DNA from: Begonia masoniana
Lineage: Eukaryota > Streptophyta > Magnoliopsida > Cucurbitales > Begoniaceae
Direction: 5' to 3'
Assembly: GCA_022432975.1 (NCBI GenBank)
Contig: CM039502.1
Span: 7,361,407-7,425,406, forward strand
DNA: 64,000 bases
The notes beneath the pieces were generated by a model, which was not told the origin of the DNA, ran no database searches, and saw nothing but the letters and a program-made list of their open reading frames with translations. Below are positions 10,602-21,549 of the stretch, piece by piece. Numbering within the stretch: position 1 is the first letter of the stretch; each line of letters starts with the position of its first letter. A program made the translations under genes and the position numbers.

Positions 10602-12913
10602 TGTAACACCCGACATTTTCAGTTAGGTAACCTTTTCCCTTAAATAAACTGATTTAACTGTCACCTCTACTATTGATCTTTTCAATTTAGAGTTTAAATG
10701 CCAAAACTTATTCGATTTCTATTTGGGTAGTGGCAGAACTGTAATTAAGAAGAATTTTATTTAGTATAAATAAAAAATAGAAATCCTTAAACTTCACTAA
10801 AACTCCACTGTAGCCGACACTTCCTTCTGCGATTTTCCCATTCTCCAGAGCTCTCCCTCTCCTTGCCAGCGACTCCTCCATCGACGACCGATTCTTCAGT
10901 CTCCACCCCCGACAATACACGCTCTATGTAAGATTTAGATAATGTAGTTGCTGGTTAGTTACTTGGAGCTCTGTTTCCAGCTAGAACTTGAAGTTTCAGA
11001 TTCTTCAATGGCAGAGTAATAGTAGTGAAATTTGTAATATGTGGTTAGTTACTAGATTGAATCTGGTTATTTTAGGTTTTGGAAGTTTAATCTACGCACA
11101 CAAGGTGCTCGACTAAGAAGATTTAGAAATGTATATGTTAAATTCTAGGATGACTTTTGGTTAGAACTTTTAGGATTTTGTTTAGCTCTGTAATGTGAAA
11201 TGTTCTAGGTGAAGGAGGTCTGAAGAGAAGTGCCCAAATTTGCTAAGGAAACCAGGTAAGTGAGTGAGTAAGATTTCCGGCCTTTAGGGCCTACATCACA
11301 AGGGTACTAAGTTGAAGTGATTATGATGTTCTAAAGTTATTTGTGTTATTGCCTGTTTGGTTATAGTATGCGAGTTAGTAATATGATCTACTATTGATTG
11401 AATGATCTATCCTTTTAATCCGATGAATTAAGAGTACTCATACTCATGCTTCATGATTGTTTTTTTTTTCAAGCACATGAAAGTGTTTTAAGTGCATGTT
11501 TTATTTCACGAACAAGATATGAACATGAAACTTATGCAATAGGGATTAAGAGAGGGTTGGGGGAGGTTCGGCGTATGTCACTGTCCAAAAGAAGGACCAT
11601 GATTTCGACCTGCAAGAGACTATGTACACTTTCACTGTCAACCCCATTTTCAGCACAAATCCTCCCTTAATCCACAAGATGTAAACGATGAACAAGAATA
11701 TGAATAAGAATATGAACAAGAGCATGAATAAGAAAAGATTATGAAAACATGTTTCTTTCAACCATGCATTCACGCATACATGTTAGTATTGCACTCCTTA
11801 CTAAGCAATAGGCTTATAGTTTAAACCTTATGATGTAGGTGACGAACTATCAGGTGAGGATTCCAAACTCAATGAGGATGCCTAAGACTGGTTGCTGGAG
11901 GGTGCTCAGGGTGACAGTTTGTGGCTGGAAGGCGAATACAACCCTTGGTTACTGCTCTTAAGATGTTAGTAAAGATTATGAATACGTATGACTAAGTAGG
12001 ATGAGATTTTTCTTATAACGTTGGATTTTGAAAATTGTCTGATTCAATTCCTAAGTTTGAGGATAATTATGAGGATATAAAATGATCTGTTTTATTTAAG
12101 TCTTCCGCTACACGTATTTTGGATGAGTCTATGGATTATATTGTGCAAGTTTACGTCAGTCATGTTAAAGTCTGTAAAAATCAGGATGTCTTCTACCGGT
12201 AGACAACCGGTAGATGTTATGAGTGCATGTCTACCGGTAGATGTTTTCTATTTGTGGAAATTACTCTACTATGTTAATGGTTCCTGTTCACCGGTAGAAG
12301 TCTTCTATCGGGCGATGTTCAATGAGTCACGTGGGATGCACATGTCAATCGGTAGATGTTGATTATTACTTTCAGTAGGTGTTAGGGGTTTCTGTTTACC
12401 GGTAGAAATCTTCTATCGGGCGATGTTCAATGAGTCACGTGGGATGCACATGTCATCCGGAAGATGTAGATTTTCACTATCTGTAGAAGTGAGTATTAGG
12501 TTTTGTCGTTTTGCGATCGGTAGAAGTGGGTATTAGGTCTTATCGTTTTGCGATCGGTAGAAGTGGATTGAATCTTGTCGTTTTGTGACGTGATGATGTG
12601 TTCTCTAGCGTAGCCGCGGATGGTTTTAGTCAAGTGGTCTGTGGGCATTTTTGCTACTCGATTACGTTATGGAAATGATGTCCGAGTCTTATCGTTCGAC
12701 TCTGTGAATGAATGTGTTGTCTGTTTTATGAGGGAGTCGAGTTCGAAGAGTTCGATTTCCGGCAGTTACTGTATTATCCCTGAGTTCTGTTTATGGAGAG
12801 GAAATAAAAAATATATATATAATATAAAAGGAAACCTTAGTATAAAGATAGTCGAGGCATAAATGGTCTAAAGTAAGTAATGAAATACGAACGACCCTAC
12901 TGGGGTTGTTACA
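10602..12913 (+). mobile_element. Solo LTR of a plus-oriented gypsy element
   Basis: 2312 bp running TGTAACACCCGACATT ... GGGGTTGTTACA, flanked by a perfect 5-bp target duplication ATTGG (10597-10601 and 12914-12918). No internal region follows, so it is a solo LTR left by LTR-LTR recombination. The start and end resemble those of the G1-G3 LTR family on the opposite strand. It contains a leader-like CT-rich stretch (about 10850-10925), a probable splice donor ACCAG/GTAAGT near 11250-11260, and a repeat block at 12190-12570. Confidence 0.85.
12190..12570 (+). repeat. ACCGGTAGA-rich minisatellite inside the solo LTR
   Basis: Repeated CCGGTAGA/ATCGGTAGA words. One unit containing TCTTCTATCGGGCGATG and GAGTCACGTGGGATGCACATG occurs at about 12285 and again 109 bp later. 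A shorter unit of about 37 bp (GTATTAGG...TTTTGCGATCGGTAGAAG) repeats at about 12490-12565. Confidence 0.75.
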
Positions 12914-12918
12914 ATTGG

Positions 12919-13280
12919 AGAGTTACATAAACATGTTATGGAAGAAGAGATTTGTTATAAATATAAAAGAGCCTAGAAGTACGTATGTTACGTACAGACC
13001 CCTGGCGTTCTACGGCTCCGATATCATAGTGGTGAGAGGGTCGTCATTGTCGTTGAAGTATTATGATTTCAAGAATGAAAAACTTTTAAAGGAGTCAAAG
13101 CTAGAAATACACTACTTCCCTCGTGATATCTTCCCATTCTGATCGGATTCAGAGCCATGTTACCTAAAAAAAGGCTGAGAACATGATGATATTCAATGCT
13201 CCATCAAATGTTGGAGCAGAGGAATAGCATCAATGGAGTCTTCTCCTGCTCTCTAGCTACTCGTCTCACACTTTTTACAT
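12919..13280. other. Gap without a recognised gene
   Basis: Continues the sequence split by the solo LTR. Short ORFs match nothing I recognise. CTCCGATATCATAGTGG near 13015 vaguely resembles a decayed PBS but is too degraded to call. Confidence 0.3.
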
Positions 13281-13865
13281 TTTATTTTTTAAGAAAACTA
13301 TATATTTTAACCTTGTACTATATCTGTAATTTAATGTAGCACCCTTTACTAAAAAAATTGTCAAACCAAATCCCGTAATATGATTCCGTTATCGACTTTG
13401 ACCTTTTTCAACACTCACGAAGTTTAATTTTATAAACAAATACCAAACGATATTGGATTTACTTGAAAATTTTACCACATGTTCACCACATCATGAAAAG
13501 ATAATCTAGAAATTTTCGTGATTTTCTAACACTTGTATGATTTATTATAATTATTTTCTAAAATAAATAAATAAAATTATAATAAATCGTACAGGTGTTA
13601 GAAAATCACGAAAAGTTTTAGATTATCTTTCCATAATGTGGTGAACATTTGGTAAAAGTTATAAGTAAATCCAATATTGTTTAGTATTTGTTTATATAAT
13701 TAAACTCAATACACTTAACGTGGGTGTTGAAAAAAGTCAATGCCGATAACAGAATCATAGTACGAGTTCAGTTTGACAATTGATTTAGTAGTGGGGGTTA
13801 CATGAAGTTATGGGTATAGTACAACATTAAAATTGATAGTTTCTTTATTTTTTAAAAGTATGTAA
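13281..13865. mobile_element. Inverted-repeat (foldback/MITE-like) element
   Basis: Left arm TTTTAACCTTGTACTATA (from 13305), then GTAGCACCC, ATTGTCAAAC, GATTCCGTTATCG and so on, is mirrored on the other strand by the right arm ending TATAGTACAACATTAAAA at 13832. Arms are about 260 bp and meet near 13570 in an AT-rich loop. Weaker pairing extends a further 25-30 bp outward. No ORF and no clear target duplication, so the superfamily is open (Mutator-like or foldback). Confidence 0.75.
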
Positions 13866-14059
13866 ATCATATTCTATCTTAAGTTTGTATGTGTCAATAC
13901 AATAAATGACTTGATGTAGCTGGACTTGATCTAATTTATTTTATTTAAAACATAGGGTTAAAACTAATTTGAATCCTAAAATATGAGATTAATTTGAAAC
14001 ACCTCCTAAAAATTAAAAATTTTAACAACTAAAATCTTAAACTATAAAAAATGTAACAG

Positions 14060-14640
14060 ATGAACCTCATGTTCTCAATTTACGTCTAGAACGAGGGGCC
14101 GATCGCCCCTCGTTTTGAATTGACACCTAGAACGGTGGGTCGATCACCCCCGTTCTGTCCAGTGCTTACATGGCACTGGACGTATTGGGTTGGGGGGTCA
14201 ATGTGGGGGGCGGGGACCCCATCCAACGTGCACCGCACGCGATTGAAGAACTGGCGGTCCCCGTCCCCTAACGGCCCTCTGTTCATGCCTCTACATTTTA
14301 GAGGTATTCGAGAACTGGGGGTCATCGCCCCAAACGACCCCACATTCTCAAGAACAATGTTTAAGAATGGGGGATCGTTTCAGGTCGATGACCCCTTGTT
14401 CTCACCCCGCACCCACTAATATTTTAGGGAGAGAACGGAGGGTCACTGACTCGAAATCACACCCCGTTTTCAAAATTAATGCTTGAGAACGAGAGACCGA
14501 TAAGGGCGGTGACCCTCCGTTCTTAAAATTAGGGCTGAGAACGAGGGTCATTACCCCAGAACAGGGGGTCGATCTCCTACCCTCCATTGTTGAAAAATCT
14601 GATTTCCTCTCGACCCCAACCGCGATTTCAACATAAAATC
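14060..14640. repeat. GGGGTCG/GTTCTC degenerate repeat block, left
   Basis: Repeated quasi-palindromic units of the form GAGAACGnGGGGTCGnnG...CnCCCCGTTCT, for example at 14090-14155, 14330-14400, 14425-14475 and 14490-14575. Base composition (G/C blocks) is unlike the AT-rich neighbourhood. The same motif recurs at 15530-15745, so the two blocks bracket the ORF relic at 14858-15479. Confidence 0.65.
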
Positions 14641-14857
14641 TTACCATTTCACGCCATTACCATGTTGATTTTCCTATTCCTAATCTTTATCTTCCAATAT
14701 CATCAAAAAATCTTTCAAATTTGAGCCATAAATATCCCCAATTCAACCTAAATCGCCAAATTTCCCTCAAATTAACGATTAAACGAAAAGTTGCAATGTC
14801 ACAAGGAGACCGTCACAAGATAGCCCTACCTAACGGCCTCCGACAAATCGCCCATCA

Positions 14858-15479
14858 ATGTCACAAGGAGGACCATTTCTAGGGAGTCCGACAAACTGGC
14901 CACCGTCGTCACAAGGTGATTCGTGTGAAGCGCAACGACTGCCAAATGGGTATTTTTCGAATGAATTTCGAAATCAGATATGTAAGGAGCAGTTTGAGCG
15001 GGATATGTCAAACCGCTCGGTTATTCATTCAAATACCATCAACTTTAGAGGTTGGGAGTCATTGAAGATCAAAGAGATGCTCGACAGAATCGCCCAATAC
15101 GGAATGTACAGATTGAGGGGCGATAGCTGCGATAGAATTGTTCGCTGTTTTATGCGAACTTGACCTCTACCGGGAGGTTAGGATGTTTAAAGCGTACATC
15201 CTTGGTACATCGATTTTGATACCTCCAGAGACGATTAATGAAGTGATCAGGATTACCGGAGAAGAGAATGAGGTAGAGAGATACTATCATGCTTCCCGAT
15301 ATTGTAATTTTTTCAAATCGGCGGAGGGACTTTACTTCCTTAGGAAAATTCATAGAAATGCAAATATCAAAGGGTTCGTGAAACAAAAATCCAAGGATTT
15401 AAACGTCAGAGCTCGGGTTATTCACAATCTGATAACCCAGAATCCATCGACGCCGCTAATACAGAGAAAATTCGTCTGA
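14858..15479 (+). pseudogene. Putative plant transposon-protein (PF20167-like) relic, frameshifted
   Basis: Two overlapping frames join near 15139. The first (about 14940-15163) reads FSNEFRNQICKEQFERD ... LKIKEMLDRIAQYGMYR. The second (15138-15479) reads LDLYREVRMFKAYILGTSIL, then ETINEVIRITG and a tail with ARVIHNLITQNPSTPLIQRKF. The order (E.F, R+I, GL/ML, V+.F, L.+V+GT.I, IN, RVIH) is what I know from the abundant plant family annotated as putative plant transposon protein. Family members are usually embedded in retroelements or MULE-like units of unknown mechanism. A single-base shift and the lack of a zinc-finger or catalytic domain make it non-functional here. The family call rests on memory of the pattern and needs a profile search. 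Confidence 0.5.
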
Positions 15480-15529
15480 GCAAGAAAATGATGGAGAGAT
15501 TTTAGGATTTTTGCCAGCCGATGGTTGAG

Positions 15530-15760
15530 AATGGTGGGTTGTTTCCTTATATATTGTCGGAGATCGGCCCCCATTCCTAAGAACGGCCCCCATTCCTAAG
15601 AACGGCCCCCCGTTCCCTACCACCCCATTTTAAAGGGTGTTCAAAAACAGGGTCACCGCCCCGAAACGGCATTCCGTTATTGGCCTTATTTTTTGGTAAG
15701 ATTGAGAACGAGGGATTGTCGCCCTGAAACAGCCCCCCGATCTTAATTATTTTGCCTGAG
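15530..15760. repeat. GGGGTCG/GTTCTC degenerate repeat block, right
   Basis: CCCCCATTCCTAAGAACGG is repeated twice in tandem (about 15569-15606), followed by CCCCCCGTTCCC and GAGAACGAGGGATTGTCGCC. This is the same word set as the left block at 14060-14640, which suggests one composite repeat unit of about 1.7 kb. Confidence 0.6.
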
Positions 15761-16253
15761 GTCGAAAATCTGACCCAAATAATTTTGAAACCTGACCAGA
15801 ATTCAAAAGCCACTCAAATCCGAAAAACCATAACAAACTCGGCCCATAACCCAAAAAACCAACAAAAAAATAATTGAAATTTCGAAACCAAACCATTCCG
15901 GCCCTGTTCCGAATATTTGGAACCATCAGACGACGATTCGTTTCCATGGCGGAACCGGAATTAATTTTACATATGTATAAGGAAATATGTGATCAGGCCA
16001 GTGGAACCTAGTTTCCGGCCGAGCAAAAAAATGATCTAATGCGGGCCATCTTGAGAGAGGAATTGCAGGAAAAGAAATCAATATATGGACAGGTAGAGGA
16101 AAGTTATATACCTTATTTGATCGATTCAAATGAAATTTAGCCTGTCTTCTTCTTCCTGTTTTGCTTTTGGTATTTAGATTCTCCATCTTTTGTTTACAAA
16201 AGATCAGGTTTTGAGCAGAGTCCTGAGTTGGAAAACAGAATCTTACAAACTAG
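15761..16253. other. Gap downstream of PROPEP; no gene seen
   Basis: Contains GGAACC-rich words (CGAAACCAAACC, TTGGAACCATC, GGCGGAACCGG at 15875-15960) like those inside the hAT-like element at 19234, probably an old fragment of that family. The part next to 16253 would be the 3' UTR of the PROPEP gene. Confidence 0.35.
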
Positions 16254-16652
16254 TTAATTAATCTGACCACCGCCACCTCTGCTCACCGGCGGTGGCGGAA
16301 CCCTTCTCGTAACTCTTATCCTTTCTTCAACAACCTGTGATAAATTAAAATATTTAAAAAATGATAATAGGTTGCCAGACTTGGTCGATGATTTATTTAT
16401 AAGATTCTATCCGTGAGTTATTTATACGTTATAATGATCTTTAGAGTCAGCGCGTGAGAGAGAGAGAGAGAGAGATACCGGAGTTTCATTGGCCGGCGAC
16501 GTTTGGTTTCTCTGTTCATCTTCTTGAAGAGAATAGTTGGAGGACTTGTCTTCTTGGTTACTTTGATTTCCACTTTCATGAAAACCAAAACACTTGACAA
16601 TGGCCCTTACAGTTTGCTGCACCAAATAACATGGACTGTCGACGACACACAT
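16254..16652 (-). CDS. PROPEP: plant elicitor peptide (Pep) precursor, two exons
   Basis: Precursor of a damage-signal peptide perceived by PEPR-type receptor kinases. Exon 1 is 16479-16652 and exon 2 is 16254-16334; the intron has GT (CCG/GTATCT) and AG (ATCACAG/GTT) borders, phase 0. The product is 84 residues. Two hallmarks are visible. Near the N-terminus an amphipathic segment, PCYLVQQTVRAIVKCFGF, lines up with the QTLRAILKCLG segment of Arabidopsis PROPEP1, a calmodulin-binding-type helix. After an acidic, Asn/Ser/Gln-rich spacer, the C-terminus is RRVPPPPVSRGGGGQIN, matching the Pep rule S-x-G-x-G-x-x-N with Pro and Arg ahead. The mature peptide is probably the last 23 or so residues. 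The reading frame continues upstream of the chosen ATG to a TGA just before 16698, so the true start could be a non-ATG or the N-terminus may be altered; 16652 is the first in-frame ATG. It lies downstream of the GT47 gene on the same strand. Confidence 0.82.
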
Positions 16653-16864
16653 TACTTTTATCTGGTCTGAAACTGATGACTCCTCCGTTTTCAGACCCAC
16701 TCACAGAGAGAGAGAGAGAGAGATCTTCACCCTCTACTTGAATAAATTGCTCTTCAATTCTGGGCTTAGACGAAGAAGAAGAAGATACCGAGTGCAGTAG
16801 TTTATTAAATTAAATAGTCATAAATGCAGAACAACCACCTTCATACAAGAATTTATGTTGAAGA

Positions 16865-16907
<43 letters not shown>

Positions 16908-17139
16908 GTGTTTCCACCAGCTATCGTTTGATATAACAACTGGGAAGGTAGTCTTTTATCTACCCTATGTCTATTTTTGTTAAGTTGGGATGAATTCATT
17001 TTCCTAAACAGATGTCGAGAAGCAGTTTTTTTTCAAAAATAGAAATAGCCATCAAGAACGACAATCGATTATTTGCAGCAAAAGAACCAAAAAACTACAA
17101 ATAACTGAAACTGAATTTACCTGACGATAGAAATAGCGT
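16653..17139 (-). promoter_or_regulatory. Upstream region of PROPEP / 3' flank of GT47 gene
   Basis: 487 bp between two minus-strand genes. On the minus strand it holds a (CT)n tract of about 18 units (16868-16902), AT-rich TTATTTAATTTAATAAAC near 16805-16830 and a second CT run at 16703-16722, all typical of plant 5' leaders. No motif specific to wounding or WRKY control was confirmed. Confidence 0.4.
16868..16902 (+). repeat. (CT)n microsatellite
   Basis: Uninterrupted CT dinucleotide run of about 35 bases upstream of PROPEP. Related AG/GA runs flank at 16456-16475 (in the PROPEP intron) and 16703-16722. Confidence 0.95.
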
Positions 17140-19128
17140 TCATGTACAATGACAGCGAAGTGGAATCGATATGCCTCTCGGTTTTCTTCTTTCACGAGAG
17201 ATTGCTTCCTTTATCATTGGCAGTTTCTGATGAACCTTTCTCCATATTTGATTGACTGCGCCATTCGAAGCAATCGGACCAATACCGCCTACACGGCCGT
17301 TATCATACTCGAAAACAGGCTGAATCTCTGCAATTTTTTGTCGAAATCTTTCTTTCTTCTGCTTCGGATAGTTTCTAAGATGATTTATGAGCCAATTTGG
17401 AGTTAGAGCATCGCTGACGGCTACAAAAACAGAGAATTCTGAATAATCGATCATTCCTTCAAATGGAAGCTCGATTTCATCGCTCACAACGACTGGTATA
17501 CAGAGACTTTGAATGGCATCAAACAGTCGGCATGAAGTGGGGGTGTCCCCTGCTGGGTGTAAGCAGAACTCCGATGATCTCATCCCTCTAATCGATTGCT
17601 CCCGGCCGGTCGCATTTGGAAAGCCTTCTTCCATGATAACATCCAACTCGTTCGATAGCAAGTCCCATAATTTTTCCCGAACAAGACCTCCCTGTTAATG
17701 GAAAGTTTAGCAATCTCATAAAACAATCAAAACAGCAAATAAGAAATATATGAAAGTGTAGTCCAAGTACCAACCCACCACAGCCACTTCAACCCGTAAT
17801 AAAATAAACAATATTCGAGACGAATAGTCGAAGTAGCAAGAATCCAACACCAGAACACAAATAAGAGAATGCAAATGTACATCTCTTTTAAGCAGTTTTA
17901 ACGATAAAAGAACTGACGAAGAAGAAGAGGTGTACCGACCCTGTGTCTGTGTTTAGCGCCTTTGAAGTAAAGAAGCGTCTTCCGCCCCTTGTCATCGGAT
18001 AAATCCAATCTTGGAAGAAGATGGGTATAAGGCACAATTACATCTTTGAGTAGTGAAACTTGAGTGTGTGAAATCATATCTCCAGTGGATGATTTTGAAT
18101 CAAGCCTATACCACCCACCAAAGTCCACCACAAATAGAATAGCGGGGGCTATCTCGGCTCGAACATGCCACATTGCAACAGGGTCTGCCAAAGAACGCTT
18201 CAAGTTTTAACAAAACCTGACAAACCAGACACTAAATCATAAGCTGCTATAGCACATTGACGATGTTATTTAGTGATTGTTCAATTAAGCCTATGACCGT
18301 CTCTACCCAGTTTTCATCAGTGAATCCCATTAAATTTGAGCTTCTTCTAAGGTGACAGGAATGTAAACAACACAGATAATTTCAGACAGTATAAAAGAAG
18401 ACCATACGCAAATCAAAGAGACTGCCAAACAAAAATCAGCAATATAAACTCGAAAGAAAAACTAAATGAATTGAATTCCACGAAGAAACTCTACCTGTGA
18501 GAACAAATACATGGTCTCTCCCCCCAGATCGCTTCCAAGCATCAGTGTTCTTCACAAGATCCACCACCTTTCGCTGCCTCTCATAATCTTCATTTCCTAA
18601 TTTCTTTCTAAAAGCCCCCTTCGCCGTACCTAGCTGCATTTCAGCGCTTAAAGTAGCAAAAAATGGAACGAAAACAACATCAGCTTCCTCAGAATTGAAA
18701 ACCCGCCTGGAAAACGACCCACTTCTCTGCTCCTGAGGAGTCATCAGGTCCCCCAAGATCCAATATTCAGCACTGTACTGTTTGATCAACGGATTCTCGG
18801 GATAATGTGGAAATTTTTCACCTTTGTGCATCTGTTTGAATCTGATATCCAAATCCGCGTTGCTCCCGAGCCTCGAATCTGTCTGGGAGGCCCAATACTT
18901 GTCGAGGAGGCCATAGTTGAAAGATCTGGGAAGGTCGGCAACGTAGACATTGATGGAAGCGGAAGAAAGGAATTGAGAGGCGACATGTGAAGCCAGAGAG
19001 GAGGAAGGCGAAGAAATTATTCGATTAGGTTGGATGAAAATGAAGATGGAGAGCAAGAGAGTGAAGACGAGAGTGAATGAGAGGAAGAGAAGCGGAACTG
19101 AGCGAAGAGAACTGGCGGTGATCTTCAT
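17140..19128 (-). CDS. Exostosin-like glycosyltransferase (GT47), three exons, intact
   Basis: Predicted Golgi type II membrane glycosyltransferase of the plant cell-wall GT47 family (same broad family as ARAD1). Exons: 18495-19128, 17940-18184 and 17140-17691, all GT-AG, giving an uninterrupted 476-residue protein. Residues about 10-32 form a signal anchor (PLLFLSFTLVFTLLLSIFIF). The exostosin domain starts at INVYVADLPRSFNYGLLDKY and includes HYPENPLIKQYSAEYWILGD, EEADVVFVPFFATLSAEMQL, GGRDHVFVLTDP and DVIVPYTHLLP. The family signature EFCLHPAGDTPTSCRLFDAI (about 334-353) precedes IPVVVSDEIELPFEGMIDY. From memory, length and organisation match Arabidopsis At1g34270, which lies close to the lectin-kinase gene At1g34300; a homologue of that kinase occurs here at 52.8 kb. 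Donor substrate and acceptor are not deducible from sequence. Confidence 0.93.
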
Positions 19129-19233
19129 AGCCTCTGCCTGCCTCCTGTTGATTTGGGTTGGAATATAATTCCCTTTATTTCGAAAATTGAATTTTTACAC
19201 CAATTTTATATTTTGATGGCTACCAATTACCAT

Positions 19234-19694
19234 CGGGGCTGAGAGCAGTCCGATTCTATCCGGTTTCACCCCAGAACTGGAGCTGGAACCGTCGGTTGCA
19301 GAACCATGGAACCATGAACTTTTGGAACCAGAATCCACCTACCGTGTTTCCCTTTTCGATTCTAAATTTTTTAAAAAAATTAAAAAGATTATATGCAACT
19401 TTTATTAATTTTGGGTCGGTATTTTGGAGTTTGGTAGGCTTTGGGGCCGGTTTTGGGTAAGGCCAATTTTTTACGATTTTGGGTCAGATTTTAACTGTTT
19501 TTCGGATCAAATTTTTGACTAACGATTTGGTTCAATTTTTATGATTTTTGACTCCTAAAACTATCGTCTACCATGGATCTTGAGAATTTTGGAATCAAAA
19601 CCGGTTCCATTGGTGGGCAAAACTGAATCGAACCGAGACCGAAACCACGGTTCCAATTAAAACTGCAATTTTGGTCCAATTTTGCTCACCCCTG
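19234..19694. mobile_element. Short hAT-like non-autonomous DNA element
   Basis: 461 bp bounded by imperfect inverted ends: CGGGGCTGAGAGCAGTCC on the left, CAGGGGTGAGCAAAATTGG read from the right. The CAGGGGTG start is typical of hAT. Flanking 8-mers ATTACCAT (19226-19233) and ACTACCAT (19695-19702) match in 7 of 8 positions, the hAT target-duplication length. The interior is rich in GGAACCGG/CCGGTT words and has no ORF. Confidence 0.7.
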
Positions 19695-19702
19695 ACTACC
19701 AT

Positions 19703-20751
19703 GCCGCCAAAATGGAAATTTTACAACGTAATTTATATATTTTGTTGCCCAATTTATTAATTTGTTACATAAAAATCTGAACTTTTGCTCACTATTACAA
19801 GTAGAACTTTAGAAAGTTGGCAAAGATATCGTCTTTAGCGAGTATGGAGATTAAAAACATTTTTTTTTCTTGGGTTTTTTGCATGTTTAGACTAAGCCAG
19901 ATCATATCTTACATTTTTTTCATTAACAATATTATATTTACTTTTTGATGTAACAGACTAACTGATACAATTAATGACTTGTTTTAACCATTTACGATTC
20001 ATTGAATTAATTGCACCTATCAACGTTGTCACGTCAATAATAAAAATTAAATAATAAAATATAACATTATTTCTTTTTTATTTCTAGAACCACCCATTAA
20101 ATGGGTTTACTGTAGTTTGCAAAATTAATTGATCAAAAAATCATATTATATGTTCACAATTAGTTTAATATTTAATCTTTTTGTCTGTGTTATCTTGAAG
20201 TGGAGGAGGAATAATATGAATTCAAGGTAAAATCAAATTTAACCATTAAATTCGTTAGAATTGTTAAACTAACAATTCTAACGAATTAAATCTTAAAGTA
20301 TCCAAAATCTAACAAATCAACCCGACCCTCCAATCACCCCTTGTTTTGATTTTATGCCTAAAATGGGGAGTCGATCTAATATATCGGGGGTAGAGATATT
20401 AAACGAGGCTCGGCTCGGCTCATCGAGCCTGGAAAGGCTACCGAGCTTAGCCTAAAGAGCTGAGTCCAAAAAATTTTCAACCCGAGTCGGTTCACGAGCC
20501 ACAAACCAAGCCGAGCCGGCCTAACGTGTAACATCTTTAAATTTTAAAATGAAATTTTAAAATTTGGATTAAGAAAAAAAATATATAATAAAAATAAAAA
20601 ATTAATTTAAAATCTTAAATATTTTAACTAATTAATGACAGATGAATTTTCAAATTTAATAAATTATTAAATTATCTCTAAATATTGAAAAATTTTCCAG
20701 GAGATTATGCCAATTTGTTGAAAAATCATTCATCTTCATCTCAAATATTAT
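19703..20751. other. AT-rich gap with repetitive fragments
   Basis: No gene found. Contains GCTCGGCTCGGCTCATCGAGC and related words (20407-20520), a common plant interspersed-repeat style, and an isolated CCCGACCCTCCAATCACCCC/AAAATGGGGAGTCGATC motif (20320-20380) resembling the GGGGTCG repeats at 14-15.7 kb. It ends at the copia insertion point. Confidence 0.4.
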
Positions 20752-21549
20752 TGTTAATGTATATTTGTGTTGGCATATATTTGTTTGGCAAAATTAATTA
20801 AAGTGGGTGTTTAATATATCTTGGAAATTAAATATAGATTGCTATATTATTCAGTTGCAAAGCAGACAGATTTTTTGGAGATTATGTACAGAATATTTGT
20901 TTTTGGTAACCTTGAAAAATAAGGAAAGTTGGTTATTTGGAAAGTTACTTGGAAATCAAGTTTTCAATTATATTTATCTATGGAAGGCCGATTTGAATAC
21001 AAATTGTTCTGTGAATCATAATAGGTATCAAGAATCGTGATCCAACTATTCTGGGATCCAAATATGGTTTTATTCTGGTACTTTCCATATGTGTCGCGAA
21101 GAGTGTCACGAGTCTGATTTTTCTGATTGAGTTTCCTTATGCTGTGCATGCTGTTCTAGAACGAAACTCTGCTGCAAATTTATTTAAACATCTACTCTTC
21201 ACAGAATAGGCGAGCGGTTGATTATTATTCTCTTAGATATTTTCTTGTGACTTGAGCCGCCGATTTTCTTTCCTCTCTTGCTTCTGCAAGTGAGTGTGTT
21301 TTTGGTTGTTTCGATCTTGTGAGATTGTTTTCTACACTCTACCTCTGTTTCTGTTGGATTTCATTGTTATACGAGTGTGGTGGTTGGTTGCATCCTATAA
21401 CAACGGTTGGTGTCACAAGCGGTGTCATAGGCGCAATCCTTTTTTTATTCTTCATTGAAGATCAGTCTCAGGAGGAGACAGTGCTGGAACTCGGAAGGAG
21501 TTCTATTTATTGACAAGGGGAGCTTGTCACTCTGATCGTGGGCAAGGGG
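20752..21549 (+). repeat. 5' LTR of C1, left part
   Basis: Begins TGTTAATGTATATTTG and matches the 3' LTR from 34220, apart from a 12-base shortening where the 3' copy has GTTACCAAACCTATGC (about 34352-34368). It is cut at 21549 by the insertion of G3. Confidence 0.93.

Noticed and set aside
12620..13142. Two ORFs of about 80 codons around 12620-13142
   Set aside because: The first lies in the solo LTR and the second in its flank; no domain, and composition matches noncoding neighbours.
16418..16600. 60-codon minus-strand ORF overlapping PROPEP exon 1 in another frame
   Set aside because: A shadow: no homology, and it runs into the AG microsatellite, whereas the other frame gives the Pep hallmarks with proper splice sites.
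20407..20520. Possible gene fragment in the GCTCGGCTCG region
   Set aside because: The pattern is a common plant interspersed repeat, with no frame open across it.
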